Below, in pieces: positions 42,801 through 53,297 of a DNA stretch of 64,000 bases. This DNA is from Telopea speciosissima (Eukaryota; Streptophyta; Magnoliopsida; Proteales; Proteaceae), in assembly GCF_018873765.1 (NCBI RefSeq), contig NC_057926.1, positions 51,751,878 through 51,815,877 on the forward strand. Reading direction: 5' to 3'. Position numbers and translations under genes: made by a program. Each line of letters starts with the position of its first letter. The stretch's first letter is position 1. The notes under the pieces are model-generated. The model was not told the DNA's origin and did no database searches. It worked only from the letters and a program-made list of their open reading frames with translations.

Positions 42801-44000
42801 GAGTGAAAAACCTTAATTAGTTTATTAAATTCTGTAACCTGGCAGAAAATATATCATGAGGGCCCCACTTGAACTTCTTTTTCCTTCCACCAAAATACCA
42901 TAACACTGTCAGTTTAATATCATTCTTGTCGTTATCATCATCATTATTCTGTGGGATTGACCTTTTCTTTGGCAATATTGAATGCATTGAACAGGGAGAT
43001 GAATGCGGTGGTCTTGCTGAGTTTGAATGCGGTTCATCTGTCAATTACTCATTTAGTAATTTTTCATTCAAGGTATGTGTATTCATGATGGCTACCAACA
43101 GAATGCTATTGAGAGCACAGTGCTGTCAAGAATCAAAGTCCAAACTGTCTGATTCAGTAGCAACTCGATTCCTTCATTTATTAGACATAGATGTCCTTGT
43201 GATTCCAATCTAATGGATATAATGCTTGATATCACCTGCCCATGTTCCTAATTAATCATTGCCACTTCTGAACTATATTTTTGTTGGCCAAAGTCATGGA
43301 TTTGTTTTAAGTTAGTTGAGCTGTTAAACCATGCAGTAATGGATTGTTAAGTGGTTAATTTTCCGAGTATTATATAGCCTGGTTGATAATTGTGAAACTA
43401 AGTTTTGAGACCTCTTCTCACCTTAGAAAAACTTAATTTTTCTTGATATTTCATTGTGAATTCGGGCAGTTCTGAAAGATTTTTTGCTAAGGGGGATGTC
43501 ATGACCGGATATTTAATAGAAAATGGGAGTGTTGAAGAAGTTGGCTTGATGCTGTTCTTTCAGTCAATGTTTTTGGGACTTGCATCTTGAAATCCAGCAA
43601 TAGCTTTTTCAGGGAAAAAGAAAAAGAAAATTTAGCATTGCATCGCCATGCCGGGAAATTGCCCACTTCCTAGGAAGATTTTAGTTATGCCTGAAAATGA
43701 ATGCTCAGACTGGAAATTGGATTTAACCATATTATTTTGGGGAAGCTGACTTGTGTTGTTGCTTATATGCACTTCCAGAAAACAGTCTTTTCCTATTTTC
43801 CCTTTGTTTTATTGAGTATATTTTGATGCTGGTTTTAAATTTTTTTTTTTTTTTTTTTAACTACTAGCTTCCATCACCATCAAGGATTCTTTTTTCACTG
43901 TTTTTCTGTGTTTGGTGCTCAGAATCTCTCACAGCTTGCGTCAATCAACTATGATTTGCTTACGAAGGGATGGAAGGATGAACCCCCCAGCAAACAATGA
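27840..44000 (+). CDS. IREH1: IRE-family AGC protein kinase, complete 17-exon gene
   Basis: Exons with GT-AG borders and consistent phase: 27840-28566, 35538-35602, 35743-35925, 36110-37489, 37882-38054, 38469-38715, 39007-39099, 39184-39324, 39409-39501, 40028-40238, 40369-40454, 40820-40908, 42265-42316, 42433-42489, 42587-42760, 42995-43072, 43923-44000. Product about 1,308 aa; Arabidopsis IREH1 is of similar length. It has a Ser-rich N-terminus and a conserved helical region (about 326-500). A putative zinc finger is CRIC at 615-618 with H626, H630 and C634. The kinase domain runs about 896-1200, with glycine loop GAFGRV (905-910), K925, HRDLKPDN (1017-1024), DFG (1037-1039) and APE (1095-1097). 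A long insert separates DFG and APE, as in plant AGC kinases. The C-terminus has an FSNFSF hydrophobic motif. IRE kinases act in root-hair tip growth and microtubule organisation. Intron 1 is 7 kb and transposon-filled. It could instead be the sister paralogue IRE3. Confidence 0.95.
28781..29154. repeat. Tandem duplication of about 186 bp in intron 1
   Basis: Bases 28781-28966 and 28967-29154 are direct copies, each starting cagtttaggaatt and ending ttttgccctgg, with about ten differences. It looks like a fairly recent unequal duplication within the intron, with no coding content. Confidence 0.85.
30813..31659. mobile_element. Large foldback element in intron 1 (cccacctatgaaagcc family)
   Basis: The ends taggcaaagatagcccagta and caaagaaccttttgccta are inverted copies. 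The subterminal parts (gaaagccttcctccatgg at left, tagaagggcttcctaggtgg at right) extend the palindrome. Inside are further inverted blocks (aggaaggccttccgaggtgg; tgccacatgtcaaattt against catgtcaagtttcaa). No target duplication was found. A related segment is in the intron of the receptor kinase gene at about 50860-51185. Confidence 0.65.
31990..32040. repeat. Degenerate telomere-like TTTAGGG/TTAGGG stretch
   Basis: The sequence atttagggttagggtttagt, followed by ctagggtttgaggttaggg, contains several imperfect copies of the plant telomere unit TTTAGGG. The stretch is short and irregular and lies within retrotransposon-like DNA, so it is more likely a chance or leader-derived motif than a fused telomere. 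Confidence 0.4.
32370..33038 (-). mobile_element. LTR retrotransposon LTR fragment
   Basis: On the minus strand it starts TGTTGGGCC at 33038, a typical LTR start. It carries a TATA-like cttataaataaag (about 32628-32640) and then a leader-like stretch. The U3-like part contains repeated palindromes of the type gggtcatgtgaccactt (32728, 32757, 32813, 32877). No partner LTR or matching target duplication was found, so the left end is open. Confidence 0.45.
33040..33246 (+). pseudogene. LINE (non-LTR) reverse transcriptase fragment
   Basis: The open frame 33019-33246 includes [20 protein letters not shown] and [11 protein letters not shown] followed by N and T. This matches the start of L1-type plant LINE reverse transcriptase domains (PGPDGF..FFQ..W, then N.T). 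The catalytic YXDD part is missing and the frame stops soon after, so this is a short relic in intron 1. Confidence 0.75.
33413..35169 (-). mobile_element. Rearranged Ty1/copia retrotransposon with inverted LTR ends
   Basis: Minus-strand element in intron 1, bounded by a perfect 5-bp duplication ttaac (33408-33412 and 35170-35174). The 5' LTR is about 34928-35169. A tRNA-iMet-type primer binding site (tggtattagagc) lies at about 34898-34910. Gag is reduced to a start segment near 34050 and a broken zinc-knuckle region near 33830 ([11 protein letters not shown], then LHG). The protease motif [10 protein letters not shown] is readable near 33530, next to a [11 protein letters not shown] segment. 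No integrase, reverse transcriptase or RNase H remains. At the left end the first 36 or so bases of the LTR (TGTTAGAGTTATGTATTAAG...) recur in opposite orientation, directly joined to the protease segment. It is nonautonomous. Confidence 0.8.
34928..35169 (-). repeat. 5' LTR of the copia element
   Basis: About 242 bp, reading TGTTAGAGTTATG ... CTCTTACA on the minus strand, with TG/CA ends. It is followed after 17 bases by the tRNA-iMet-type primer site. It borders the ttaac target duplication on the right. Confidence 0.65.
38085..38245 (-). mobile_element. tRNA-derived SINE in intron 5 of the IRE-like kinase
   Basis: On the minus strand it shows an A-box-like tagcatagctggtaagg (38211-38227) and a B-box-like gggatcaaatctc (38170-38182), followed by a CA-poor G-rich tail (gggttggggtggg). 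This is typical of plant tRNA-head SINEs. Boundaries are approximate. Confidence 0.6.
39740..39815. repeat. Tandem 40-bp duplication in intron 9
   Basis: The segment tgtttactgccttggtatct, then gacagcactatat, is followed directly by a second copy ending gacagtactatat. It is intronic and recent. Confidence 0.8.
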
Positions 44001-44345
44001 TGCTTGAGTACCCGATGTTCTGTGCTGAGAAATGGAAGTGGGTTTTTGACACGTAGTCGTCATATGAACCTTGAGCATCCCATTCACCTCAGCAATTGCC
44101 TTGTACAGCCTGTAAATGTAAGATGCCAAGCATAGTTTCAATTATGGTTACGTTGTTTCTATTCGATGTTGAGTGTTCTAATGTTTTTTGATGCTTAACT
44201 TGCAGAGACAGAAGCTTGAGAAGACAAACTTTGGGGATGTGCTCTTTCCTGATATAGGCTATATTGTCCCACTGTGTGGGGCTTCAATTTTAGTCTGAGT
44301 TATTTGTTTTGGTTTTAAGGACCTCTCTGTACATTGATACATGCC
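44001..44345 (+). other. 3' UTR of the IRE-like kinase, probably spliced
   Basis: Follows the TGA at 43998-44000. A donor-like ctgtaaatgtaag (44110-44122) and an acceptor-like cttgcag (about 44199-44205) suggest a 3' UTR intron. Transcript end signals are not certain. Confidence 0.45.
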
Positions 44346-44787
44346 TCAGGGTAGGCCTTCAGATGTAAACAATGCGGTTTCTCCACCATAGCAAAGAGAT
44401 CACATCCCTTTTACTGATGTGTACTTTCTCAGAGCATGAGTTATACCAACTTATTGGCTTATCCCTAGTGCTCGTGGGTCCCTTCGAGGGCTTCTTTGGA
44501 AAATTCCCACGGGGATTTGTTTTAGGGTAGGGGGGAACTGGTCGTTAATTGGGACACCATTAATAATACCTGGTCCAAGTCCATGTGTTGATTTCCAGTT
44601 AAGATTCTGATCCAATTGGAGTTCCTATGCTTAGTGCAATGGGATGAGCAGAGCAGCTTACTGGTGCAGTGCTGCTACATAGCAGTTTGGATAGTTCTCA
44701 AAATGTGATACCAGAAACATGAATTGAAAATTTTGCGTAGGGTAGTTACCAATGTAACAAAGGGACAAAGGGAGGTGATGTTTCTCA

Positions 44788-44828
<41 letters not shown>

Positions 44829-45210
44829 AATGGAAGGTGATGTTTCTGAAAATCACAAGACAAATCTAGTCCATCGATGTTTACATTATTTTAATCTAAA
44901 ATGTTTGTATCCACTAAGAATTGTGACATGTGGTAAAAATAGACATTTGTGACTAATAATTTGCCCGTGTTCCTTGGTCGTGTGGCCCTGTGTCAGCACA
45001 GGCTAATGGGTGCATGTGCGCAAGTATCATAGGCGGCAGGATTTTTGCATTTTCCATTACCACCAAAAAAAAAAAAAGATTTCTACCTTTCCTTAAGTGT
45101 AGAGTGGTCATTTTGCATTCACATGTGTCTAAGCATAGGGGTTATGCTACTAGATAGTGTTTTTTCCCCCTAATTTTTTATTTATGTATTACATTTCAAT
45201 AGAATGATTT
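44346..45210. other. Intergenic DNA with a long poly-A tract
   Basis: An A-run of about 38 bases at 44789-44826, directly followed by a partial repeat of its left flank (ggaggtgatgtttct and ggaaggtgatgtttct). This looks like the tail of a retroposed or slipped sequence. Around 44960-45040, gtgtggccctgtgtcagcac and gcgcaagtatcataggcggc resemble MITE ends of the gcgcaagctgcg type. No gene. Confidence 0.45.
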
Positions 45211-45221
45211 AGAGGGTGGAG

Positions 45222-45320
45222 CTTAAATGCAACGGTAAAGTTGCTCTAAAGCCGGGGTAAGACTGTGTACATTATGACTCTTTCCATATCTCGCGATTGC
45301 GAGAGCCTACCCCTTTTTTT
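45222..45320 (+). mobile_element. Au-type SINE, 5'-deleted
   Basis: It has the Au body segments gccggggtaagactgtgtac, attatgactctttcc and tctcgcgattgcgagagcct, ending in cccc and a T-run. Compared with the copy at 2618-2766, the promoter part between the ccattgtgacc-like start and the gggtaag block is mostly missing. Confidence 0.65.
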
Positions 45321-45727
45321 TAAAAAAAGGATAAAAAAAAACATTTAAATGTGAAATGACAAACAGACGTATCCTTTTTTCCAGTAATAATAAAGATACA
45401 ATGTAGAACCAATAGGAAAAGTGCTTCTTATTAAGCTTATTAATCTGCCAAGTGTGAGGTGGGCCCACTCTCTACTCATAATAATTTACATTTTTCCCCC
45501 TCAGTTGGTCGAAGCAAACCTATTTAAATTTTAAACCGTCTCCTCTTTTTCTTGTAGCACTGCGATTTTCATTATATAAATTTACCGAACAGTTTCTCTG
45601 TGCAATTGGATTCTGATTGGAATATATATATTTTTTTGGGTAATGGTGCAATTGGAATATTTGGCTTAATGGAAAAAGATCGTGATTTCATCTAATGGCG
45701 ACAAGCGTATCTGCAGTTTCAAACGAT

Positions 45728-46045
45728 AGCCGAAATTTTTAAAAGAATTTCTGAATTTTTCAAAACCCCGCCCAACTGTTTTCAAATTTCCACACGAATT
45801 TTTCAAACTTAATCGAACTTGAAAATGGGACCCGACTTTTTCAAGTAAAAAACCCTACCGATTTCCTGTTTTTTCAAACATACGCGAACTTTTAGAATCT
45901 TAAATTTGTTGCTGAACGAATTTTGTATCCGAATTTTTAAGGTGTACGAACTTTCCACATCACATAAACGAATTTTTAAAACGTATTCGAACTTTGTGAC
46001 CGATTTTTTGTTCTACAAATTGTAACCCCCAGCCGAACTTTTCAT
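45728..46045. repeat. Irregular array of CGAAYTTT motifs
   Basis: About 15 copies of (c)gaatttt or (c)gaactttt occur in 320 bp, at spacings of roughly 15-30 bases. Examples are cacgaatttttcaaactta, cgcgaacttttagaatctta, gtatccgaatttttaaggtg and aaacgaatttttaaaacgta. They are all on the same strand and end just before a TATA-like tttataaac at 46052-46060. No protein or known repeat explains it. Confidence 0.6.
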
Positions 46046-46440
46046 CAGAAGTTTTATAAACTCATCCCTCTCTCTCCATCCTTAATCCCAGGAGGGTTCT
46101 TCCGCCTCGCTCATCAAATTCTGTTATAAATTCTCTTTTACAATATTTCTGGTTTTCCACAAGGAAGAAGACGACTCTTCCTTCCCTACAATTCAATCTA
46201 TGTGGGTTTTTAATAAATTTTGGGTTATTCTGTTTAGTTGTGGTTGCAAATGGAACTGATCAAGAAGATTTTGACGAAATTTCATAGTTTGTTGAAGCTT
46301 CTTCTTCTGTGACCAGTCCCGACAGCTCTGTTTTTTAGAACTATTATCGTCTGTTGAAGATGAGGGTTTGCCTAATCGTTTGTTTTTTCGATGAAATCAT
46401 TTCAAGCTGAAGCAATTAAGGAGAGAAGTAGAAAAGAAAG
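46046..46440 (+). promoter_or_regulatory. Possible transcription start region without a clear gene
   Basis: A TATA-like tttataaactc (46052) is followed by a CT-rich leader (tccctctctctccatcctta) and a short frame at 46252 encoding about 20 aa (MELIKKILTKFHSLLKLLLL). Beyond that, frames are closed. It could be the 5' end of a lost gene or a noncoding transcript. Weak evidence. Confidence 0.25.
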
Positions 46441-46959
46441 ATAAAAAATACAAGGGGAAGAATCTATAACAGATTCCTGCTTACCCTTTTTTTTTTTTTT
46501 CTCTCTCTTTTAAGAAGATCCAGAAGCTAACTTCAGAGACAAAGTTGCCCTTTTATGAATAAGAAAGAATCCTTTGTAACCAAGAAAGCACAAGAGGATT
46601 CCGGTTATTGCTTGAAAAATTACTTCGTTTGGTCTTCAATTTTCATATGCTTTTCTACTGGTGTTGAACTTTGATTACAAGATGATTGACTTAGAGTTGG
46701 AAGTACACAGTAATGACAAAAGTAATGGTACACATCAACATACACGAGATGCATGCCAATACACGGAGGGTATTTGATTGAATTAGGTTATGCTATTTGA
46801 CACATGATTAAGTTAGACCATGTCTTCTCTATCAAATTAACGACAGAATATGTCTTATAATATTTGGAAAATAATAGATCCTTATGACAATAATATTTCA
46901 CCTAGTCACCAAACAAGAACAAGTATCTAGGCAACAAAACATGGAAAATTTGTTTTTTT

Positions 46960-47130
46960 TCCCAGGGAGAGAATGTTGTCAAGTTGTGTAGCGTATGGTA
47001 GCACCTCCCTCTGTCTCTCTCTCTCTCCTCCCTCCTATGAAATGATATATCTACCCCCTATTATGAGAGGAGAGAGACATGAAGACACTAGTATACGCTA
47101 CGCAACCAGACAAAGAACTCAATCCCTTTT
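46960..47130. mobile_element. Foldback MITE (gtgtagcgtatggtag family)
   Basis: gttgtgtagcgtatggtag (46982-47000) and ctagtatacgctacgcaac (47088-47106) are inverted arms around a pyrimidine-rich core (tgtctctctctctctcctcc). Outer parts agagaatgttgtc and caaagaactcaatc extend the pairing. Confidence 0.6.
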
Positions 47131-47134
47131 TTTC

Positions 47135-47268
47135 TAAATGTGACATTGCTAATTTGATTCCAGTTTTGATTATTTTCACTTACTTACATTCACTTCATCT
47201 TATTTTATTTTACCAACAAAATTTTATTTATTTTATTGAAATTTACATCCAACCAAACAAAGCCTAAG
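47135..47268. mobile_element. Partial Tourist-like MITE end
   Basis: A stretch with cttacttacattcacttcat, then ttttattttaccaac, ends ccaaccaaacaaagcctaag. This matches the right end of the element at 16017-16485. Only the right end is recognisable. Confidence 0.5.
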
Positions 47269-47957
47269 GCTGTGAGCATCTAGGAATGTTTGATTACCTT
47301 ACAAAGTGAGCTTCCTTTTATGACAGTATGACCAATGGAGAAGAGAACTTACTTGCACGACTGATCACTAAGCTCATTAAGTAATAACTGGTGTTGTTGC
47401 AACAAAAAGGGGGAAAACCCCCCCTCTAATATGAACTTGATTTGTGTAGATTGGCAATGTGAGAATTAACCAAAATTATAGTCTTACTTTGTTCAAGTCA
47501 ATTAGGATTTTCTAGAAGTAGTTCTGAAAGTGTCTCCATAAGAAAAATTCAAAGACTCCAAAACAGACTCTAGAGGGTGATGGACCTGAAGACCATAGAC
47601 TTTAGGGGCAGAGCGATCTGGCTAAGGCATGATCAAAAGGGATTATGATTAAGGCCATGAAAGAAAACCTAATCAAGAGATCTTGTAAGGGTAAGTTTTT
47701 TTTAATTTTTTTTGGAGTAAAAAGTCTTGTAAGGGTAAGCAATCTCTATTCTTTCATGGTGTAATATGAAAGGGATGGGTTAGAGCAGCAGATAAGAAAC
47801 TTCTTCTCTAAACCCTTTTCTTTAATCCCTTTCAATAGCCACCTATTATGACCTCTATCTAAATCATGCAACAATGAATCTCCTCGAATATTTGTCAGCC
47901 CTGAAATTCCAAAACTTCATACGATTTTATCTCCTCTACCTGCTAACGTCTAAGTCG

Positions 47958-48250
47958 TGGTTTTAAAAATCGGGAATCGGATCGATGAATCAGCTGATTC
48001 AGATTGTAATTGACTGAGACCGATTTTGATTTCCACTGCTCCTAATCATTGTTTCTTGAATCAGAATTGGATCGACCAATTTCTAGTCATTTTCTTTATA
48101 ATCCATCTTGAATCGAATCAATTCTTGGACTGATTCTCAATTCCTAATCCGATTCGATTTTCACTATAAAGTAACTTGGATTCCTAAACCAATTCGATCT
48201 TCAAGTCAATTCGGAATCCTCTTTGACCGATTCCAAGTTTTAAATCCTTG
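47958..48250. repeat. gattcga-rich repeat element with short inverted ends
   Basis: The ends ggttttaaaaatcgggaatc and gattccaagttttaaatcc are inverted copies. The inside consists of irregular variants of gaatcgattc and ccgattcgat. Its right end resembles bases 59017-59038 (tgttttgaacccctgctt), so it belongs to a dispersed family. Noncoding. Confidence 0.55.
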
Positions 48251-48339
48251 CTTCTAACCGATCAGCTTAAGAAGAGAAACTAGTCAAGAAGACCTGTTCC
48301 ACATTATCTGGTATAAGACCAAACAAGATTTAATCCCTC

Positions 48340-48370
<31 letters not shown>

Positions 48371-49638
48371 ATTCCCTTGTGGTGTTAGGTTGTAAAGGAA
48401 CTTATAAGTAAAAACAGCTAAAAAAAACTTCTATATATGTTACTTCTTGCTCGATTTCGTTTGGGCAACCAATACAACTTCCATTTTGAGTTTTCAACAA
48501 CAAAACAGGACCAAGAAGGGAGGAGTGCAATCGAAGTTGACCAAGTGAAAAAATTAAGGACTATAGAGAAATTGCATGTCAACGAATGGGGGTATATTTG
48601 TCAACGAATGGGATTAGGTAGCATTCATTTTCCATAATAATAATAATATGGGGAAAAAAACGTTGCTAGGGTTGCAATCAGCCTGCGCCCAAGCACCCCT
48701 ACAAAATGAAAAATGTCCAAAAAAGATTATTGTCTGATCATGTAACGCCTGCACCAACGTAAAAACCAATGAAAACACACGCAGGGAGATCTGCCTGAAT
48801 GGGATTTTTTTTTTCAGTGTAGCTGAATTCATACAACCCTGTGAGAGCGCAGGAACCACACAATCAGTGTTCTTTTTCCTATATATAAAATGAGGTTGCT
48901 GCTTTCCTATATATGAAACCATTCATTTTCCAAATAAGAATTTTTGTGCTAGGAAAATAACTTCACTTGGAAGGAAGAACCAGTATGAACAAAGATGTCT
49001 ACACCTCTTCAAAGGTCAATTGTAAAGAAGTGTTCAATTCCAACCACAAGACACCAGAAAAATATAATTCAGAGTTGAAAAAGCCTTGGTGCGTGGTGTG
49101 TGTGTGGCCATCTTGGGCATGAAATTTTCTTTTGGATATGTACAAAAGCTAACCACAATTGACTATAACGTGTGCGTATTGTGTGTATGAGACACAGAGG
49201 AATAAATAATCCAAAGCCTAACTTGAAGTCAAGCCAAGAAGAATAAAACATCTCAATCTCAACAAATCAGAAATCGCTTCAAATATGAAAAACAAATGTA
49301 ATTACAGCAAACGCCATCTCGACAACCAACCCCCATTACGAACTAATAATACACAATTACATTTTTTTTTTTTTTTTAAAAAAAAAAACATGAACCCACC
49401 TTCCCCAACTCACCATGTAATGTATGAAAGTAAAATTAAAGAAAAAGATGCTACTAGGCAATGGGAGTGAAAAAAAAAAATGCACAGTTGATATGTAATG
49501 AAAAGGTTTTGATCGAGCCCATCTGAAATCCTTACTGAACAGAACCCAAAAAACCAGATTAAACATGCTTAAAATGGGCATAACAGATGGTCATTACCCT
49601 TCTTTTCTCTTCAATCCAGAAGTGAGGGAGGTGGTTAG
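48251..49638. other. Intergenic DNA downstream of the receptor kinase
   Basis: A (CT)n run at 48341-48371, a T-run followed by an A-run at 49363-49389, and MITE-like debris at 48660-48800 (gcctgcgcccaagcaccc; gtaacgcctgcaccaacg). The part next to 49639 is the likely 3' UTR of the minus-strand gene. Confidence 0.4.
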
Positions 49639-52599
49639 CTATGATGATCCTTCATCATCTAACTCCTCGTCAACTAGATCAGGTTCTTGGCCTACGCTGG
49701 TGCGTCGAAGCTCCTCAATCCGCTTTGTAACCTCAGTCATTGAGGGGCGCTTGTCTGGGTACTGAGCACAACAATCAGTTGCAAGCTGCAAGAGCTGAAC
49801 CATCTCTTCCTCAACATTCTGGTACCTCAGGAGTTCAAGGTCGAAAACCTCTGATGTCCACTCTTCTCGGACCACAGACTGTACCCACCTTGGGAGGTCG
49901 ACTCCATCTTCATTCATCAGAGCATGGGTTGGAGGTTTTCCAGTCAGGAGCTCCAATAGGAGGACACCAAAACTGTAGACATCTGCCTTTTGCGACACCT
50001 TGCGAGCATCTGTAACCTCAGGTGCACGGTAACCAGCAACGCGATTGGGGGTAGAAGTAGGGCCAACAAGGCTTGCAAGACCAAAGTCAGATACACGAGC
50101 ATCATAGGATTTGGTGAGGAGGATATTGGATGACTTAATGTTGCCATGCGAGATGTTGGGTCCCCTCCCATGGAGATATTCTATACCACGGGCAGCACCA
50201 AGGGCAATGCCGGACCTGGTTTCCCAATTCAATGGCGTCCTACCTGCTCCTCTGTTTCCTGTAGACAAGAGACAATAGATACAGAAACAGAGAAAATTGT
50301 AGTTAGGGACACAAGGAATGTAGTCAACCAAACTTGTTTTGCTCTCAGAAGATCATTTGCTTTTTCACTATCAGTGCTTGATGGCTTTCACATGCAACAT
50401 GGTAGAGAAAAGTTCTAAAGGTTGCAGATGAATGATGAATAACATAGTAATATCAGAAGGAACAATGGAGCTAGCACAGAAAAATAACAGTTAGCATTGC
50501 TAATGTAATACAATGGGGGCAGCACAGCAATACCATCAAGGAAATTCAAGAGAATCTATAAATCCCACAACAGGGTAGAAAAAGGAAAAATCTGATAATT
50601 TCCAAGCACTAAGATATATAAATCCAGAAAAGCTAACAGCAAGAACACAGGGGTTTGGGATCTCTGGGCTTCTAGCAGACTGTTTGACAATGTAGACACA
50701 TAATAATCCCAATTAACCAACCTAAGCAGAAAATTAAAATACTACCAGTAGAAATAAAAGCACCTCAAAAAATGAAGAAACAATATCCAGCCATGATCAT
50801 TAAAACGAAAAAAAAGGAGCAGGTTTTATGGACGAGCCTGTCGACAGATATCTATGGCCGGCCCACCTATTTGTATCACATAATTGGTCTGATGGGGCTG
50901 CATTTTTGTAGAGAGGTAGACCCAAAGGTCTCAAATGTCAGGTTTCAATTCAATTGGAACTGGTCAAATGGCAAAATAAAGCTTTCAAAAAAATACAGGA
51001 CTACCAAAACAAAACAAAAAAAAAGTGCAGAACAATGCTTAGACTCCGAAGAAGGCCCATGAAAATAGATGGAAGGGTCTATGATTAAATTGAAGTATGG
51101 AATTTGGCAAACGGCCATTCCAAACTATTCTCTAGATATCCAAGCTAGAATTGCCACATCACCATTCACATGGCACATCCAGAAAACACCGTAAAAAGGG
51201 AACTATGATTAGACTAACAAAATACTAAAAGCAGAGAATCATATATAGAGAAAGGAAGGGAAGGAAGGAGAAAATACTCACCATGCAAAAGTGCAGATAA
51301 ACTGCCCATGGGCATGTAATCATAGACAAGGAGCTTCTCGTCCTTACTGAAATAGTATGCTCTAAGCGGGACCAAGCTTTCATGATCCATGGATCCAACG
51401 ATTTCAATCTTCTCCCTGAATTCCCTCTCAGGGATGGTTACATCCTTAAGCCTCTTCACAGCGGCCACCGTTCCCATCTCCAAAACTGCCTTGTACGCCG
51501 TCCCAAACGTCCCCTTCCCCAAAACCTCGGCAGAAGCCCTCAATAGATCCTCCAGATCAAAAATCCTTGGAGCATTTCCAAAGAAAACAAGCTTCTTGTT
51601 GTTCCCACTACCATTAACGTCCCCCTTAGAAGCTGCCAATGCCGCCGCCGTTGCAGCTGTCGCCCCAGCAACAGGAATAGCACGGCTGCTCAAGCTACCA
51701 TTATCTCCTTTCTCACCTGCAATCTCTACTTCACCCCCTTGCTTCGCTGGAGCCATGTCGCTCGTCCTCCTATCACTCTTTTTTCGGCACAAAAAGAACA
51801 AAAGCAGAAGAATCAACAAAAACCCAACCACAGATCCTATCACAATACCTGCAATTGCTCCTCCCGACAATTTCTTCTTTCCACTACCACCACCATTACC
51901 GCTACTCGGCGGCTGCGATGCATCACCAGCGCACGCAAGGAGTGGCCCTCCACACAGGGAGTTCCCGAGGAATGCTTCAGCACTCTTGCCTCTCAGACTC
52001 GAGGGGATTGAACCGTTCAATTGATTATACGAAACATTGAACTGATCAAGACTCAGAAGCTTCGGTAGATCAGGAATCGAACCAGTGAGTTGATTGTATT
52101 CCATATAGAGAGTTCCCAACCTGGTGAGGTTGTTGAACTCGGGCGAGATCTCGCCGGAGAAGTTATTATTAGCGAGATTGAGACGGACGAGATTATAGAG
52201 ACCGAACAAGAACTTCGGGATCTCACTGGAGAACTTGTTGCCCTGCAAGTACAGATTACGGAGATCAGTACAGGCGGCGAGATCCAACGGAAGTTGCCCG
52301 GAGAGTGAGTTGAGACGTAAGCTAAGGGTTCGGAGATGTGTAAGGTTGCCGAAGATACCAATCGGAATTTCACCAGAAAGGAAGTAACCAGGGAGGCGAA
52401 TGGTGGTCACGGTAGTGTTATTGTCGCACTCTATTCCCGGCCATGTGCATGGGTTTGAGGAGCTCTGGTTCCATGGAATATATCTACCGACGGCTGCCTT
52501 GAACGCGAGAAGTGCTGCCTTTTCCGATGCGAGATCTGGTTTTCCAACAGGAAGGAAAACCAGAAAACAGAGAACCACAAGGTAATGACACCACCCCAT
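49639..52599 (-). CDS. RLK902: LRR receptor-like kinase, RLK902/RKL1 group (probable pseudokinase)
   Basis: Two exons, 52599-51282 and 50258-49639, joined in phase at LLHG-NRGAGR, give 645 aa; RLK902 is of nearly the same length. A signal peptide (about 1-20) is followed by an LRRNT with the CTWPGIEC cysteine pair and about five LRRs (80-205). A membrane segment (247-270) precedes basic CRKK. The cytoplasmic kinase-like domain has [10 protein letters not shown] (361-370) and K382. The catalytic loop reads [10 protein letters not shown] (475-484) with HGN in place of HRD, so the catalytic Asp is absent. DFG (497-499) and APE (518-520) are present. Arabidopsis RLK902 and RKL1 are plasma-membrane receptors linked to stress and immunity. 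The gene faces the IRE-like kinase tail to tail. The 1-kb intron carries transposon-derived DNA. Confidence 0.95.
50860..51185. mobile_element. Foldback-element fragment in the receptor kinase intron
   Basis: Segments such as aggtttcaattcaattggaa, ggtcaaatggcaaaat and gaattgccacatcaccattc match in order the right half of the element at 30813-31659 (caagtttcaaccaaaagg; ggccacatggcaaaat; gagttgccacatcaccct). The ends are eroded and no target duplication was found. Confidence 0.6.
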
Positions 52600-52900
52600 T
52601 CTCGGTTTTCTGAAACCAAAACCACCCTATTCCCTTAAACGGCGGTTTTCATCACTTTCCCACTTCTTCTTCTTATTCTTCTTCTTCTTCTTCACACACA
52701 CAGAGACGGAGAGACAGAGAAAGAGAGAGCTACCTGCGGTGCAAAACCCTAGTTGTGTATAACCCAGAGAGGCAGAGAGAGAGAGAGCGAGAGGATCTTG
52801 CAAATCTCTTCTCTCCTTGCTTTTAAAAAAAAAAATGGAATGTGAGTTAGGGGGAGAGAGCTTTTACTTATTTTTTGGGATTCTTAATTCCGTAAGCAAG
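52600..52900 (-). promoter_or_regulatory. 5' leader of the receptor kinase gene
   Basis: Immediately upstream of the ATG on the minus strand are GAA-rich and CT-rich runs (plus-strand ttcttcttattcttcttctt at 52664-52690; gagagagagagcgagagg at 52774-52792), typical of plant leaders. No TATA box can be fixed with confidence. Confidence 0.4.
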
Positions 52901-53297
52901 CTGGAAGTTCCTTTTTTGGTTTTTTGTAATTTGAAAAAGTGAGAAATAAAATTCAAAAAAGGAAAGAAAATGGAGAATTTTAAAACTGTGGAACTTTAAA
53001 AAAAGGGAATAGACGACAAAGCGGACAGCGCCTCTCTGAGTAGTCATTATATTTCGAGAAGTTGACTCAGTTGCCACGCTGGTGTAAGAAAATTAAATCC
53101 CTTCCGTCCAAATTATATGATCAATTTACCATAAAAAATCCAAATTATACGATCAAATGTGCTGTCATAAAGTTTTAAATTATTATTTTTTTGGAGTAGA
53201 AACATAAGATTTTAAAATTCGGTACAGGATTGATCGAAATGGCCGTGGTTCTCATTAAGGGTAACATTTGTCCAAAATTTTTTTTTATTGAAATTAA

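Noticed and set aside
51389..52024. 211-aa plus-strand open frame inside the receptor kinase gene
   Set aside because: Antisense shadow of exon 1 of the LRR receptor kinase, which is a complete and recognisable gene.
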